From the NCBI RefSeq assembly GCF_001426885.1, contig NZ_LMFP01000003.1, forward strand, positions 62,001 through 126,000: a DNA stretch of 64,000 nucleotides, in the 5' to 3' direction. Below, in pieces: positions 8,950 through 17,363 of the stretch. The position numbers and the translations under genes were made by a program. Within the stretch, counting starts at the first letter, position 1, and every line of letters begins with the position of its first letter. Below the pieces are notes generated by a model that worked only from the letters and a program-made list of their open reading frames with translations, was not told the DNA's origin and did no database searches. This stretch comes from Pelomonas sp. Root1444 (GTDB taxonomy: Bacteria; Pseudomonadota; Gammaproteobacteria; Burkholderiales; Burkholderiaceae_C).

Positions 8950-9945
8950 TCACCGCTCGAGTTTCGGAACTGGACCGCCCTTTGACACGTCATGGCGCAT
9001 CGCCGCCAAGGGCTCACGGCTCACCGAGGCTTCCTGCCCCAGCCGACGACGCGCAGCCTGCTTGAACACCGACGAGCCGCGCACGAAGCTACTGATGCGC
9101 TTTGCAAGCGCTCGGTCTTCGTCGACGTCGGACGCTTCTAGCGCCTTCCAGATGTGTCCCCAGCAGAACATCGCATCGGCACTGCCGTCGCGCGACGCAT
9201 GCGGCTCTGCCTTGGCTGCAGCCGGCTGCGCGCGCAGGCGTCCATCCTCCTTGGCCTTGAGCCGCCACAGCGGCTCATAGTTACGGTTCTCGCCCCGGGT
9301 CGCCTGGCGCGTTGCTTCCGCCTCGATGCCCCAGCCGCGCAGCTTCTCTGCGAACGTCTCGCGCCACCGATGAAGATCGGCCTTGCGGGGGTTCAAGCGC
9401 TTGCCGGATATGCCCTCCGCCTTAACGCTCAGGTGAACGTGCGGATTGGCTTGGTGCTCGTGCAGGACCATCACGTAACGGTGTCCGGCCAGCTCGGTAC
9501 GCGCAAACTCGCGCGCCGCTTTCTTCAGCAGCGCGGCGTTCGTGCCGGCCGGCATGGACAGCATGATGTTGAACGCCTCTCGCCGATGGCCGAGATCCCC
9601 GATGAACGAGCCGCCATAGCGCCATTGGTCCGCGAGGTCGCACAGCACCTCCTTCCCGGTGCGCGCGACCCCGCGATCGTCCTCTATCGCGAGGCGCCCG
9701 TTCTTGCTGATGTACCGAAAGTGCGCCGCGATGGCGGCCATGCCGCGCCCGCCTCCTGTGACCTTGACCATCACCTGCGGCGCCCACCGCACCGTGGCCT
9801 CAATGCGCTGGCGGATCACCGCCGCCTTGCGACGTGTCATCGCGTCCAGCCTCGGTGCGGGCAGCGACTTGACGATGTGGTTGGACGGGTAGAACAGGCG
9901 TTCACCCCATTGCACGAGTACGCCGTCGACGTACTGGCGCGTCAT
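8950..9945 (-). CDS. Conjugative relaxase (MOBP/VirD2-like, three-His type)
   Basis: 331 residues. Start chosen at 9945 because AGGAGG lies 5 bp upstream and because it makes an ATGA overlap with the MobC-like gene. Motif III, the metal-binding triad, is HEHQANPHVHL at 162-172 (H164, H169, H171). An upstream block, HFRYISKNGRLAIEDDRG, resembles the N-terminal nuclease core of MobA/VirD2 relaxases. The candidate catalytic tyrosines are Y5 and Y19. The relaxase nicks oriT and is carried into the recipient. It is short, with no helicase or primase domain. The protein is convergent with the T4SS operon and oriT is expected upstream of the pair. Confidence 0.85.
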   Translation of the reverse strand: MTRQYVDGVLVQWGERLFYPSNHIVKSLPAPRLDAMTRRKAAVIRQRIEATVRWAPQVMVKVTGGGRGMAAIAAHFRYISKNGRLAIEDDRGVARTGKEVLCDLADQWRYGGSFIGDLGHRREAFNIMLSMPAGTNAALLKKAAREFARTELAGHRYVMVLHEHQANPHVHLSVKAEGISGKRLNPRKADLHRWRETFAEKLRGWGIEAEATRQATRGENRNYEPLWRLKAKEDGRLRAQPAAAKAEPHASRDGSADAMFCWGHIWKALEASDVDEDRALAKRISSFVRGSSVFKQAARRRLGQEASVSREPLAAMRHDVSKGGPVPKLER

Positions 9946-10631
9946 CGCAGCCTCCTGGCCGGCGCGAGATCGGCGATCAGCACCGACGCCTTCGCCAGGT
10001 GCTCTTGCATGTCCATAGCCAATGCCCTCAAGCCGGCGCAATCTGGCGCCAGCCGATCGGCCGCCTCCTGCCGATGCAGCCGCAGGAACGCGTTGAGATC
10101 GGCATACATCGCAGCCACCTGGTCGGTGGATGCCCTCAGCGCAGCGACTGCGACCGAGTGATCAGCGGGGAGCGGCGGCGCCGGTGCGCCGTCAAGCAAC
10201 GAGCAGACGTACCGCCCCTGGGCAACGTCGGCAGCGCGAGCCCGCCAGGCCAACTCCCTCGCATGCACGGGCGACATACGCAGCGTGACCTTGGCGACCT
10301 TCTCGCTGGACGCCGCATCAGTGATGCGCGCACCGCACCCCGGGTCATCTGCGTCGAGCATGAGCACAACCGCACGCCTCACCGCAGCCGCAGTTGTGAT
10401 TCTGTGTTGTGCCGCCCGCGCGTCGACGCGAGATCGCAAACCGCGCAGGTCGACGGTGATGCGGTCCCGACGATAAACGCCCTGCCCGGCCGCTGGCCGG
10501 CACGCGGGCTCAAGGTCCGCGCTGGCGCCGAGACCGCCGGGGCGAAACGGCGCGGTTGAGGAGGCCCGCACCGTCGCATCAGCCAGCAACTCCAGCTGCC
10601 GCCCGTCGGACGAAGTCGTTGGCGTGGGCAT
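9942..10631 (-). CDS. MobC-like relaxosome accessory protein
   Basis: 229 residues encoded directly before the relaxase with ATGA overlap. The middle contains KVTLRMSPVHARELAWRARA, which reads like the ribbon-helix-helix strand and first helix of MobC-type accessory factors. The C-terminal half is helical (DLNAFLRLHRQEAADRLAPD). Such proteins bind near oriT and help the relaxase to nick. No good ribosome site is seen before the ATG at 10631, so the true start could be internal. The assignment rests on gene order plus this motif rather than on strong similarity. Confidence 0.6.
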   Translation of the reverse strand: MPTPTTSSDGRQLELLADATVRASSTAPFRPGGLGASADLEPACRPAAGQGVYRRDRITVDLRGLRSRVDARAAQHRITTAAAVRRAVVLMLDADDPGCGARITDAASSEKVAKVTLRMSPVHARELAWRARAADVAQGRYVCSLLDGAPAPPLPADHSVAVAALRASTDQVAAMYADLNAFLRLHRQEAADRLAPDCAGLRALAMDMQEHLAKASVLIADLAPARRLR

Positions 10632-10922
10632 GACGCCGTATCGTGCCCGCCTTCTGAAGTCATGAGTAGTCCATCGCCGCAGCCGTCCATTGGCGTCGCT
10701 ATGTCTCGGGCAGTCTTGAAACGCACCGCCTCGTCCCCTGCGATCCCGCTAGGCTTAACGATCCGTTTCAACGTTTCCGACGAAGCTCGCCTGAGCCCTT
10801 CGTAGCGCTTGCACGCTCAGGCCTCGTCACTACTCGGGCGACAGTCGAACCCGCTGTGGTTGTACGGCATGCAAGAGCGCGGCTCCCGCCATCCATCCGA
10901 ACCCTTCGCGGGAGCCGGAAGC
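10632..10922. other. Intergenic region upstream of the mobilisation pair
   Basis: About 290 bp between the start of the MobC-like gene and the tRNA-like sequence. No gene is supported. By position it should hold the promoter of the mobilisation operon and possibly oriT, but no clear inverted repeat with a nick motif was recognised by eye. Confidence 0.4.
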
Positions 10923-10998
10923 GCGCCCATCACATTTGCCGCGATTGCATGGCCCTCCGAAGGCAGGGTTGTTGGTTCGATCCCAACCGGGCGCGCCA
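10923..10998 (+). tRNA. tRNA-Arg(CCG)-like sequence, degenerate; possible attachment-site remnant
   Basis: A 76-nt stretch has tRNA layout. The 3' half is regular: anticodon loop CTCCGAA (anticodon CCG), perfect T arm GTTGG-TTCGATC-CCAAC, acceptor strand CGGGCGC, discriminator G and encoded CCA (10996-10998). The 5' acceptor strand GCGCCCA pairs at 6 of 7 positions at exactly the right distance. The D arm (10930-10949) cannot fold and the anticodon stem has a mismatch. This is probably not a working tRNA. A conserved 3' half next to conjugation genes is what integration into a tRNA-Arg gene leaves at one element end. Confidence 0.55.
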
Positions 10999-11439
10999 GA
11001 TCAAGCCCTTGCAAGTCGCTGACTGTGACTTGTCCCAAAGGTTGGCCAGGTTGGCCAGAGTTAACTTCATTCCACTCCCGGCCAACCTATGCTTCAACGG
11101 CAGGCCAATCCAGGTCGGTCTGCCCTACCGAAGCGATCTGACCAGCCAGCAGACCTCAGCCGCTGAGGAAACGACGTAAGAAGACCCGATGCGGGTCACG
11201 TTGGCGTCGTCACGACGCAACGGCCCACAAAGGTCCACGGGGGCATTGGCGGTACCGACTGACCCAGGAAGGCCTGAACTTTCTCAGGCGATTTTGGGAT
11301 GCGCAATCCGCGGCTTCCGAAGGCGTGGCTCGGCGAGCCAGCCAGACGGTGAGCGTCGCTCAGCTGCGCGCGCTGGCAGAGTTGCTCGAGAAGCCCTGAA
11401 TCGCAACGGGCGTATCGGCTCAATGCGCCCACCGGCATC
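10999..11439. other. Intergenic region without a supported gene
   Basis: About 440 bp between the tRNA-like sequence and the TniQ gene. One plus-strand frame at ~11245-11401 reads protein-like (RYRLTQEGLNFLRRFW) but has no start codon in its open segment, so at best it is a decayed gene end. Nothing else was recognised. Confidence 0.4.
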
Positions 11440-12564
11440 TCAGGTGGGTGGGGCCCGACGCGCACTGCGTTCCCGCGCAACCCGCGTCCGATATCGCTCG
11501 GTCAGGGCTGCCGTGGTCTTGGGCTGACACGCCGCCAAGTGCCGCGCGTCGACCTGCAATTCCTTCGCGACCTGGGCCACCGGCAAGGCCGCCTCGGCGC
11601 TCATATGGATATCCAGCTTCTGCTGGGCGGATTCCCAATCGATGCGAGGTTTCCGTCGAGCGGTCCAGACCACGAGGCCATGCCGCGTCGACCGCATCAG
11701 CCAATCGGTCTCGCCCTCTCGCTGCAACAGCAGAGAGGGCAGTTCGACTCCGTAGGCAGTGGCCAGTCGCAAGAGCAAATCAATTCCTGGCTGAGCGTGG
11801 CCGCCGATCAACGAGCTCACCGTCCCTTTTGAGACGCCCATGAGCCACGCCATCTGGCTCGGGCTGACGTGATGCCCCAGGCCGTGAAGCGAGATCACGA
11901 TCGCGGCGAAGGCCGGTCGCGGAACATCAACGACTTCGTGCCCGAGCGTTGATGCCAGCAAACCCATCTGCTCCAGCACAGCGGTCTCCTGAGCGGAGGC
12001 CATCTCGTCCGGCACCGCGTCGGAAGCTGCATATGGTTGTTTGCAAGAAGCGCATCGGCTCCAGTCCCAACCTTCTACTCTGCAAGCGGGATTTTTCGAG
12101 CCGCACGACGGGCACCGCTCCTGGAGCCGTGCGCCGTGGCGCGCACAATGGGACACGCTCGCCAGGCTCCACATCAGTGGCGCGTACGGCGTGTGCCCCT
12201 CCCTCGTGTCGGCGAGGCAGGCGATACACCACGCGCGACTCGCACGGAGAACGTGCTGCGCGCGCACGCGCCCGGCCAGCCAACTCAATCCCAGCGATGC
12301 AACCTCTGGTTGCCTGACCAAGGTCGCCACCCGATGCACGTAGGCCGCCGCTTGAGGCGTTGGCGCGTCGAGCCTGGGCGGCTGTCCGCGGAGCTCCTTA
12401 TAGATCGCGGGCCCATGGTTGTTGATGAACTCGTGCATCGTCTGCCATGGGACTGCGTGCGCATCCGCCAACCGCCACAGATAGCTTTCCGCCGATTCGG
12501 CATCGGGGGTGCCCAGGCCAATGGGCTGCAGTGGTCCTAAGTAGGGGTCGACATTTGTTGGCAT
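11440..12564 (-). CDS. tniQ: TniQ family transposition target-selection protein (orphan)
   Basis: 374 residues from ATG 12564 (a GTG at 12573 is also possible; no clean ribosome site favours either). The N-terminus PDAESAESYLWRLADAH is the TniQ signature. The zinc-binding part follows: WCIACLADTREGHTPY, then HCARHGARLQERCPSCG and a CASC pair. The C-terminal ~190 residues contain a helix-turn-helix-like segment (SPSQMAWLMGVSKGTVSSLI). In Tn7-like and Tn5053-like elements TniQ/TnsD helps choose the target together with TniA/TnsB and TniB/TnsC. None of those partners is in the window, so this gene looks like a leftover or a part acting in trans. Confidence 0.85.
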   Translation of the reverse strand: MPTNVDPYLGPLQPIGLGTPDAESAESYLWRLADAHAVPWQTMHEFINNHGPAIYKELRGQPPRLDAPTPQAAAYVHRVATLVRQPEVASLGLSWLAGRVRAQHVLRASRAWCIACLADTREGHTPYAPLMWSLASVSHCARHGARLQERCPSCGSKNPACRVEGWDWSRCASCKQPYAASDAVPDEMASAQETAVLEQMGLLASTLGHEVVDVPRPAFAAIVISLHGLGHHVSPSQMAWLMGVSKGTVSSLIGGHAQPGIDLLLRLATAYGVELPSLLLQREGETDWLMRSTRHGLVVWTARRKPRIDWESAQQKLDIHMSAEAALPVAQVAKELQVDARHLAACQPKTTAALTERYRTRVARERSARRAPPT

Positions 12565-12649
12565 GCACCACACCGGCCTTCACGCGCGATTCGGGTCGGG
12601 CACAACCGGATGGAAGTGGCATCGCAGACGTACACCGACCCGGGCGAAT

Positions 12650-12669
12650 TGTGACTTAAACGCGGGTGG
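12650..12669 (+). repeat. Copy 1 of a TGTGACT...GCGGGTG repeat, possible transposon end
   Basis: TGTGACTTAAACGCGGGTGG lies 85 bp upstream of the TniQ start. It matches the copy at 17277 at 20 of 21 positions over ATTGTGACTYAAACGCGGGTG, in the same orientation. A 5'-TGTGA terminus is common in Tn7/Tn5053-type transposon ends. Being next to an orphan tniQ, this is plausibly a relic end sequence. Confidence 0.6.
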
Positions 12670-12816
12670 CCATGCTAAGCAGCGCCTGGATGAAAGGACG
12701 GACGCTACAGGGTTTCCACTTCCTCAGCATTGTGGAGACGGCCCGCACTCTCCCCCATATGAAGGGTTCCGTCATTCGCAGGACGTCAGCACCTCCCCGA
12801 CGATGCGCCGCTCGCG
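12670..12816. other. Inner flank of repeat copy 1, possible coding relic
   Basis: On the minus strand a frame ending at the repeat (12656-12772) reads MTEPFIWGRVRAVSTMLRK, a short remnant-like peptide whose stop lies inside the repeat. It could be the end of a lost transposition gene, but no family was recognised. Confidence 0.25.
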
Positions 12817-13914
12817 TCAACGTCCCGGCGTTGCGCATTCGCGCCTCGCAAACGTGATGCCCTCGGGCGCCTTGGTGGCCACGAGCAGCGCGGACTTTTC
12901 GAGATACGCTGCTGGCGCCGTCTCTAGCACGCTGCCGCAAAGCGCCCCCGGTCGAAAATCAAGGCCGACTAACGCCGCCTTTAAACCGCGGTCAATCACC
13001 GCGTGATGATCTGAACCGAACTGACGGAGGGCAGATCCGCCGAGGCTAACAGCAAGCACTATTCCTATGTTTCGCATGAAGAACAACACGCCATCCCAGT
13101 TGAATTCTTCCGGCTTGTAGTCGCGCGGCGGTCGCTTTCCATAGGCCAGTCGATATCCCCAAAAGGCCTTCTTTTTATTCTTAAACGAAGGAATCAGACT
13201 GGCAAATATCGCCATGTAAAGCGAGAACGCCCCCAGGAATAGGTTCAACGCCGCCCAGACACAAAGGACACCCGCCACGATTCCAACGTAATAGGCGGGC
13301 GTGAGAATGAATACGGCCAAAGACTGAAAGTCAGGGAAATTATTGGGATCGGATTGGGTGAGGTCATGGACCATGTCGCGAGCTTCGTGCGTCGCAAGAA
13401 TGATCGCCAAGGCGCTGATTGATCCCAGAGCGAGTTTGCCTAAGGTCTGGCTCCACGCAAGTTTCGTCACAGCCCGCAGTTGGAATGGAATGTCCGCAGC
13501 AGCTGCGGCAATCAGTAAACCTACAAGCGTGTTTGCTATCCAAGATAAGGACTGCTTATCTTTGAAAAGCATCAGATAGCACATCACCAGAAGTGCGAGC
13601 AGGACGACAATTAGTTGAAGCGCTTCGACCGCAGGATGTATGGCCGACACAATACGCGTGGCACGTAAGAAGCGACCGAAACGACGTACTCCTCTAATTT
13701 TCACGGCGGGCAGTAGTACCCGTAGCCTGCGAACCAGCGAAATCACCGCAGCCGCTGATATTCCAATGAAAACTAGCGGACCGAGCGCCTCAGGCAGCCA
13801 TCTTGCAATCGCGTAAAGCGCAAGAGTGAAAAAGATCGCCACTGTGATGCGACCGCTAAAGGTCGACAGAAAACGAGTGTTCCATTTCGAAAGCACGGAC
13901 GCTGATTGACGCAT
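12817..13914 (-). CDS. Polytopic membrane protein of unknown function
   Basis: 365 residues from ATG 13914, which has GGAGGG about 9 bp upstream; a TTG at 13917 is an alternative. At least six hydrophobic segments are visible, at about 24-42, 46-62, 101-117, 127-145, 163-180 and 211-240. A cytoplasmic-looking basic stretch (FKNKKKAFWGYRLAYGKRPP) comes next, and the C-terminal ~100 residues are mostly soluble. No family was recognised. Base composition is lower in GC and codon use is less biased than in flanking genes, suggesting recent acquisition. It lies inside the block bounded by the 12650 and 17277 repeats. Confidence 0.7.
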   Translation of the reverse strand: MRQSASVLSKWNTRFLSTFSGRITVAIFFTLALYAIARWLPEALGPLVFIGISAAAVISLVRRLRVLLPAVKIRGVRRFGRFLRATRIVSAIHPAVEALQLIVVLLALLVMCYLMLFKDKQSLSWIANTLVGLLIAAAAADIPFQLRAVTKLAWSQTLGKLALGSISALAIILATHEARDMVHDLTQSDPNNFPDFQSLAVFILTPAYYVGIVAGVLCVWAALNLFLGAFSLYMAIFASLIPSFKNKKKAFWGYRLAYGKRPPRDYKPEEFNWDGVLFFMRNIGIVLAVSLGGSALRQFGSDHHAVIDRGLKAALVGLDFRPGALCGSVLETAPAAYLEKSALLVATKAPEGITFARRECATPGR

Positions 13915-14379
13915 CAATCGATTCCCTCCAGATGGAAAAGTGACAGCAAATCCAAGTCTTTAAGCCGCAAGCAGCAGCATTTGGTTCCGACCTCTGGGCC
14001 GGCAAATGGGTGCGCGCCAGCCCTTAAGATGCGTCTACACGACGCGCCCAGCCGCTGACCACATACCAGGATCCCCATCAAGGACACAGCGATACGTGTT
14101 GAAGACGAGTCGTGCGCGATGCGACTGAACTGGGCGCAGTGACGCGCTCGAGTGAGCCAACCTGACAAAGTCCACAGGACGCTAGGGCACCCTAGCCCTG
14201 GCCAACAGGCACTGGACGCGACTGGGGTGCCTCAACTTGCTGATGCAGAGACGTAGCGGAGCTGGCCCGGGCCAGCGGCCCTCACGTGTAGCGCAGCGTC
14301 CTGACGCGGCCCCGGTTGTCAGTTCAACCGACCACCCCAGCGCCGCGTCCCGAAGTGCGCTGCTGACGTTAAGTTGTCT
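13915..14379. other. Intergenic region with a small palindrome
   Basis: About 465 bp with no convincing gene. CTAGGG-CA-CCCTAG at 14182-14195 is a perfect but short inverted repeat. The ribosome site of the downstream minus-strand membrane protein lies at the left edge. No T-run or other signal was recognised. Confidence 0.4.
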
Positions 14380-14754
14380 TCAAGCTGACTTGTGCTGACT
14401 GACCATCGCGTCATTCAACGCGTTGACCACCTGAAGCACGTAGTTCTTGTCGCGGCTCTTCAGCGCCTTGACTTCCCCGGACGCAGTGCTGAGCTTCACG
14501 AAGTGCCAGGGCCGTCCGAAATAGAACAAGGCGGCTGCCACGAGCAACAGCAATACGCCCGCGCCAATCCCATCCTTGCTCGAGAACGCGACGAACCCCG
14601 AGAGCAGCAGCAACAGGGGCAACGCCCAGCTTTGCGGCTTGCTCCATGCGGCTGTGCTGGTGATGTTGCGAACTGCGTAGGTCTGTTCGTCGACCTTGAA
14701 CCGGGCGTTTGTCACCTGAACGCTGCCGTGTTCGAAAAAGACTTTCTCGTCCAT
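14380..14754 (-). CDS. DUF6232 family small membrane protein
   Basis: 124 residues. The N-terminus MDEKVFFEHGSVQVTNARF, followed by YAVRNITS, is characteristic of DUF6232 proteins. Two hydrophobic segments follow at about 43-58 and 63-79 (WALPLLLLLSGFVAF; IGAGVLLLLVAAALFYF), then a soluble C-terminal tail. It is probably an inner-membrane protein with both ends in the cytoplasm. The function of the family is unknown. It is followed by another membrane protein gene on the same strand. Confidence 0.75.
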   Translation of the reverse strand: MDEKVFFEHGSVQVTNARFKVDEQTYAVRNITSTAAWSKPQSWALPLLLLLSGFVAFSSKDGIGAGVLLLLVAAALFYFGRPWHFVKLSTASGEVKALKSRDKNYVLQVVNALNDAMVSQHKSA

Positions 14755-14916
14755 CTTCGCTCCCTTAAAAAGTTATGCGACGAGGGTAGCGCGGGCCGGC
14801 CAGGCCGACATCAGGGCATCCCAGAACATCGATTCACGGGTACCGGCGGTCAGCTTTTCGACAGCTGTTAGCCGCCGCTGGCCGCCCCAGTCGTGGCCAG
14901 GGCAGCTGTTAGATCG

Positions 14917-16677
14917 TCAGGCTTCTACGCGCTCACCGCAGGCCTGACAGAACCGTGCGTCCGGGAGATTCTTGGCGCCGCAGTGCCGGCAGAATTTGAA
15001 CTGGGACGGCGAAGACGTCTCGGCGGTCGGCGCGTCGTTGACCCCGATCAACGAAGCCGTCGAGCCAGGCAAGGCGCTCTGTCCCACCGCGCTGACAAGC
15101 GCCCTCTCGGCGTGCGCCAGCGCGTTGATTCTCGACAGGTCTGCCGCGCTCTCCGGCGCGACAAGGCTTGCCCGACTCCGACCGAACTGCTCCAGATGCC
15201 CGGCCAGCTCACGTGCTGCGGTATCGGTCGAGAACATCGCCGTGATCTGCCGCCCAGCATCCTTGCCGAACACCACGGACTCCACACGTGCGCGCCAGAC
15301 GCGAAGCGTCATCGACTCTGTGCGCACGATCTGGTTGTTCGTGTGCATGCGTGCAGTGACCTGATTGCCCGTGCCGACGCTGGCCGTCTGGTACGTGCCC
15401 TCGAGCTCGACCCACGTCATGAACGACTGGAAATCGAATCTGCCCCACAGCTGCGCTGATGATCGGAAGCAGAAGCCCGCCACGACCATGAAGATTGACG
15501 AAGCGCCAACCAGCTGCAGCGAGAGATCTCGGTTTGCATCGACGCTGCTACGCGCGAAGACGTAGGCGCACACCGCCGCGGCCACCGTCAGCGCGAATGC
15601 GTAGAGGTCCAGACTGACCAGAAACCGGTGCCGGCCCGAACTTAGGGCCTGGCCGATTGACGCCGGCACCATGTTCGGCATTGGCATCGGCTGGGTCTCT
15701 TCCAGCAACTCGCCGGCGAAGGGACCAGCGTGCAGCTCAGGCTGGATGGTCGGGGTGGTGCGTGCGTAGCGGCGGTTGGGAATCTTCTCGGTCCACTGCT
15801 CCTGCATCGTCCGCTCCAGTTCGTCGAGCAGCAGGCTGGGCGGCACGTTGAGGGAGAGGCGAACTTGCTCTGAACTGGTCTGCGTCGCCGGTGGCTCGGC
15901 GACTTGCCGCAGCGCGGCACATAGAAGCAGCACGGAAGCCACAGTGCCCGAGACCAGCAGCATGAAAGTCTGGGGCGCCAAAGAGAACTGCAGCTGCGGC
16001 AGGCTCTTGCCGAGAATGCTGACCACCGCCGGGCCGATGACCGCGGCGGTGACCAGCAGCACCAGGGTCTTGGTGTTCAGCTGGGCCCGGCGCTCAGAGA
16101 TGACCGGCTTGAGCAGGAACAGCAGCCCGAACGCGAAATAGGCGGCCGACAGCAGTGGCCGGCTCGACTCGGATCCGAACACACCCCAAGCGACGATGAA
16201 GCTCAGGCTAGCCGCGACCATCGCACTGGCATTGAAGAAGGCGCTGCGCGCCTGATCCTGGATGGCGATCGGTGCTGTGATCAGCTTGGGCACCCAGTGA
16301 TACAGCACGCCGTCAACGGCACCGGATGGCTCGGGATACGTCAGGGCCCCTTCCCGCAGCAGGCGCTTGATGGCGTCAGCGGCGGGCGAAGTGCCGGTCA
16401 TCGTCGCCTGCAATTCGGGAGCCAGCGAGTGCGGTCGGCCGCGGCCGAAGAAGAATCTCAGCCGCTTTGCGGCCACCCCGAGCGCCAGCAGCCCTGCAAA
16501 CAGCAACGCCATGCCGATGCTCAATGGAGTCGGGCCCAGCGTCGTGCGCCCCTCCAGCAGGGCAAGCACGCCGAAGGTGACGAGTGTCCCACCGCTCAAG
16601 AACAGCAGCAGGTTCTGGACCTTGTACGGGTTCGGCAGCTCAAGCGTCGCGCCGGCCGAGCTGTAGTCGTAGCTCAC
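14917..16677 (-). CDS. Large membrane protein with C-terminal zinc ribbon
   Basis: 586 residues. Hydrophobic segments occur at about 23-42, 50-70, 153-170, 177-192, 204-222, 232-252, 356-376 and 386-402. The final 25 residues are a zinc ribbon (CRHCGAKNLPDARFCQACG). Between the last helices and the ribbon is a soluble domain containing LRVWRARVESVVFGKDAG, reminiscent of a short SHOCT/PH-like module but not assignable. No family is recognised. It shares orientation and possibly transcription with the DUF6232 gene. The zinc ribbon suggests binding of a protein or nucleic-acid partner on the cytoplasmic face. Confidence 0.7.
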   Translation of the reverse strand: MSYDYSSAGATLELPNPYKVQNLLLFLSGGTLVTFGVLALLEGRTTLGPTPLSIGMALLFAGLLALGVAAKRLRFFFGRGRPHSLAPELQATMTGTSPAADAIKRLLREGALTYPEPSGAVDGVLYHWVPKLITAPIAIQDQARSAFFNASAMVAASLSFIVAWGVFGSESSRPLLSAAYFAFGLLFLLKPVISERRAQLNTKTLVLLVTAAVIGPAVVSILGKSLPQLQFSLAPQTFMLLVSGTVASVLLLCAALRQVAEPPATQTSSEQVRLSLNVPPSLLLDELERTMQEQWTEKIPNRRYARTTPTIQPELHAGPFAGELLEETQPMPMPNMVPASIGQALSSGRHRFLVSLDLYAFALTVAAAVCAYVFARSSVDANRDLSLQLVGASSIFMVVAGFCFRSSAQLWGRFDFQSFMTWVELEGTYQTASVGTGNQVTARMHTNNQIVRTESMTLRVWRARVESVVFGKDAGRQITAMFSTDTAARELAGHLEQFGRSRASLVAPESAADLSRINALAHAERALVSAVGQSALPGSTASLIGVNDAPTAETSSPSQFKFCRHCGAKNLPDARFCQACGERVEA

Positions 16678-16839
16678 GGAAATCTCCCTCTGTTCGGTCA
16701 GCGCCCCAATGGCGGCCTGACACGTCCTTTCTTGGGGACGTTATCAGCTCAAGAGACTGGCCGCCCTCGGGCTAAACCGCCATCCGATCAGGCACTCCGC
16801 GGCGTGCCTGGACGATGTCACGGCTTCTGAGCGGGCTGC

Positions 16840-17190
16840 TCAGAGCTTGTGCTCTCCGGCACCAACCGCCTTGACCACACCGTTGCGGTCGAAGCGGATG
16901 GTCAGGTTCTGTTCGTGCATGGAGTCGCCCGTCATGTTGAGGCCGGGGACGAACGCCTTCCAGCTTTGCTGCACGCGCTGGTAGGTCCACACCTTCTCGC
17001 CGTTGGCTTCCAGCGACACGTCCCCAGGCTTGCCCAGCAGGTCCTCCACCTGCTTGGTGGTGGTCTTGCCTGGTTGAATCTGGGCGACCTTGTTCGGGTC
17101 GGCGATCGCTTGGGATCCAGTGGCGCACCCCGCCAGTGCGGTGCAGGCGAGGACGAAGGTGAAAGCAGCGGCTGTCTTGGCGAAGGTCAA
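16840..17190 (-). CDS. Small SmpA/OmlA(BamE)-like lipoprotein
   Basis: 116 residues from TTG 17190, chosen because GGGAG precedes it by 7 bp and because it gives a clean lipoprotein signal (AAAFTFVLACTALAGC, lipobox LAGC). The mature part contains KVAQIQPGKTTTKQVEDLLG and then VWTYQRV, the pattern of the SmpA/OmlA fold that BamE shares. Proteins of this type are outer-membrane lipoproteins, but this one is unlinked to other BAM genes and so may be an accessory paralog. Its start faces the second direct repeat at 17277. Confidence 0.75.
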   Translation of the reverse strand: MTFAKTAAAFTFVLACTALAGCATGSQAIADPNKVAQIQPGKTTTKQVEDLLGKPGDVSLEANGEKVWTYQRVQQSWKAFVPGLNMTGDSMHEQNLTIRFDRNGVVKAVGAGEHKL

Positions 17191-17276
17191 GCTGAACTCC
17201 CTATGGATGTTGATCGAGTGGGCCCGGCGACATGCGCGACAAATTCCTCCGCATTTGCGCACCGGCGCGGAACGAT

Positions 17277-17313
17277 TGTGACTCAAACGCGGGTGACTCA
17301 TAAGCGGGTGACT
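17277..17313 (+). repeat. Copy 2 of the TGTGACT...GCGGGTG repeat with internal duplication
   Basis: Begins TGTGACTCAAACGCGGGTGA. Inside it the decamer GCGGGTGACT occurs twice, at 17289-17298 and 17304-17313, 15 bp apart. It is in the same orientation as the copy at 12650. Multiple short repeats at an end are typical of transposons whose transposase binds several subsites (Tn7, Tn5053 types). It lies between the divergent lipoprotein gene and the Xre gene, so it could also act as a regulatory site. Confidence 0.6.
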
Positions 17314-17363
17314 TGAACACTCTCGGGGTGTCAACGGCCAAGTCCTGCAGCGAACAGACGTCG

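Noticed and set aside
11245-11401. Protein-like stretch RYRLTQEGLNFLRRFW
   Set aside because: No start codon in its open segment and no assignable family; may be a decayed gene end.
14182-14195. CTAGGG-CA-CCCTAG as a terminator or operator
   Set aside because: Stem only 6 bp with a 2-nt loop and no T-run; no gene context requires it.
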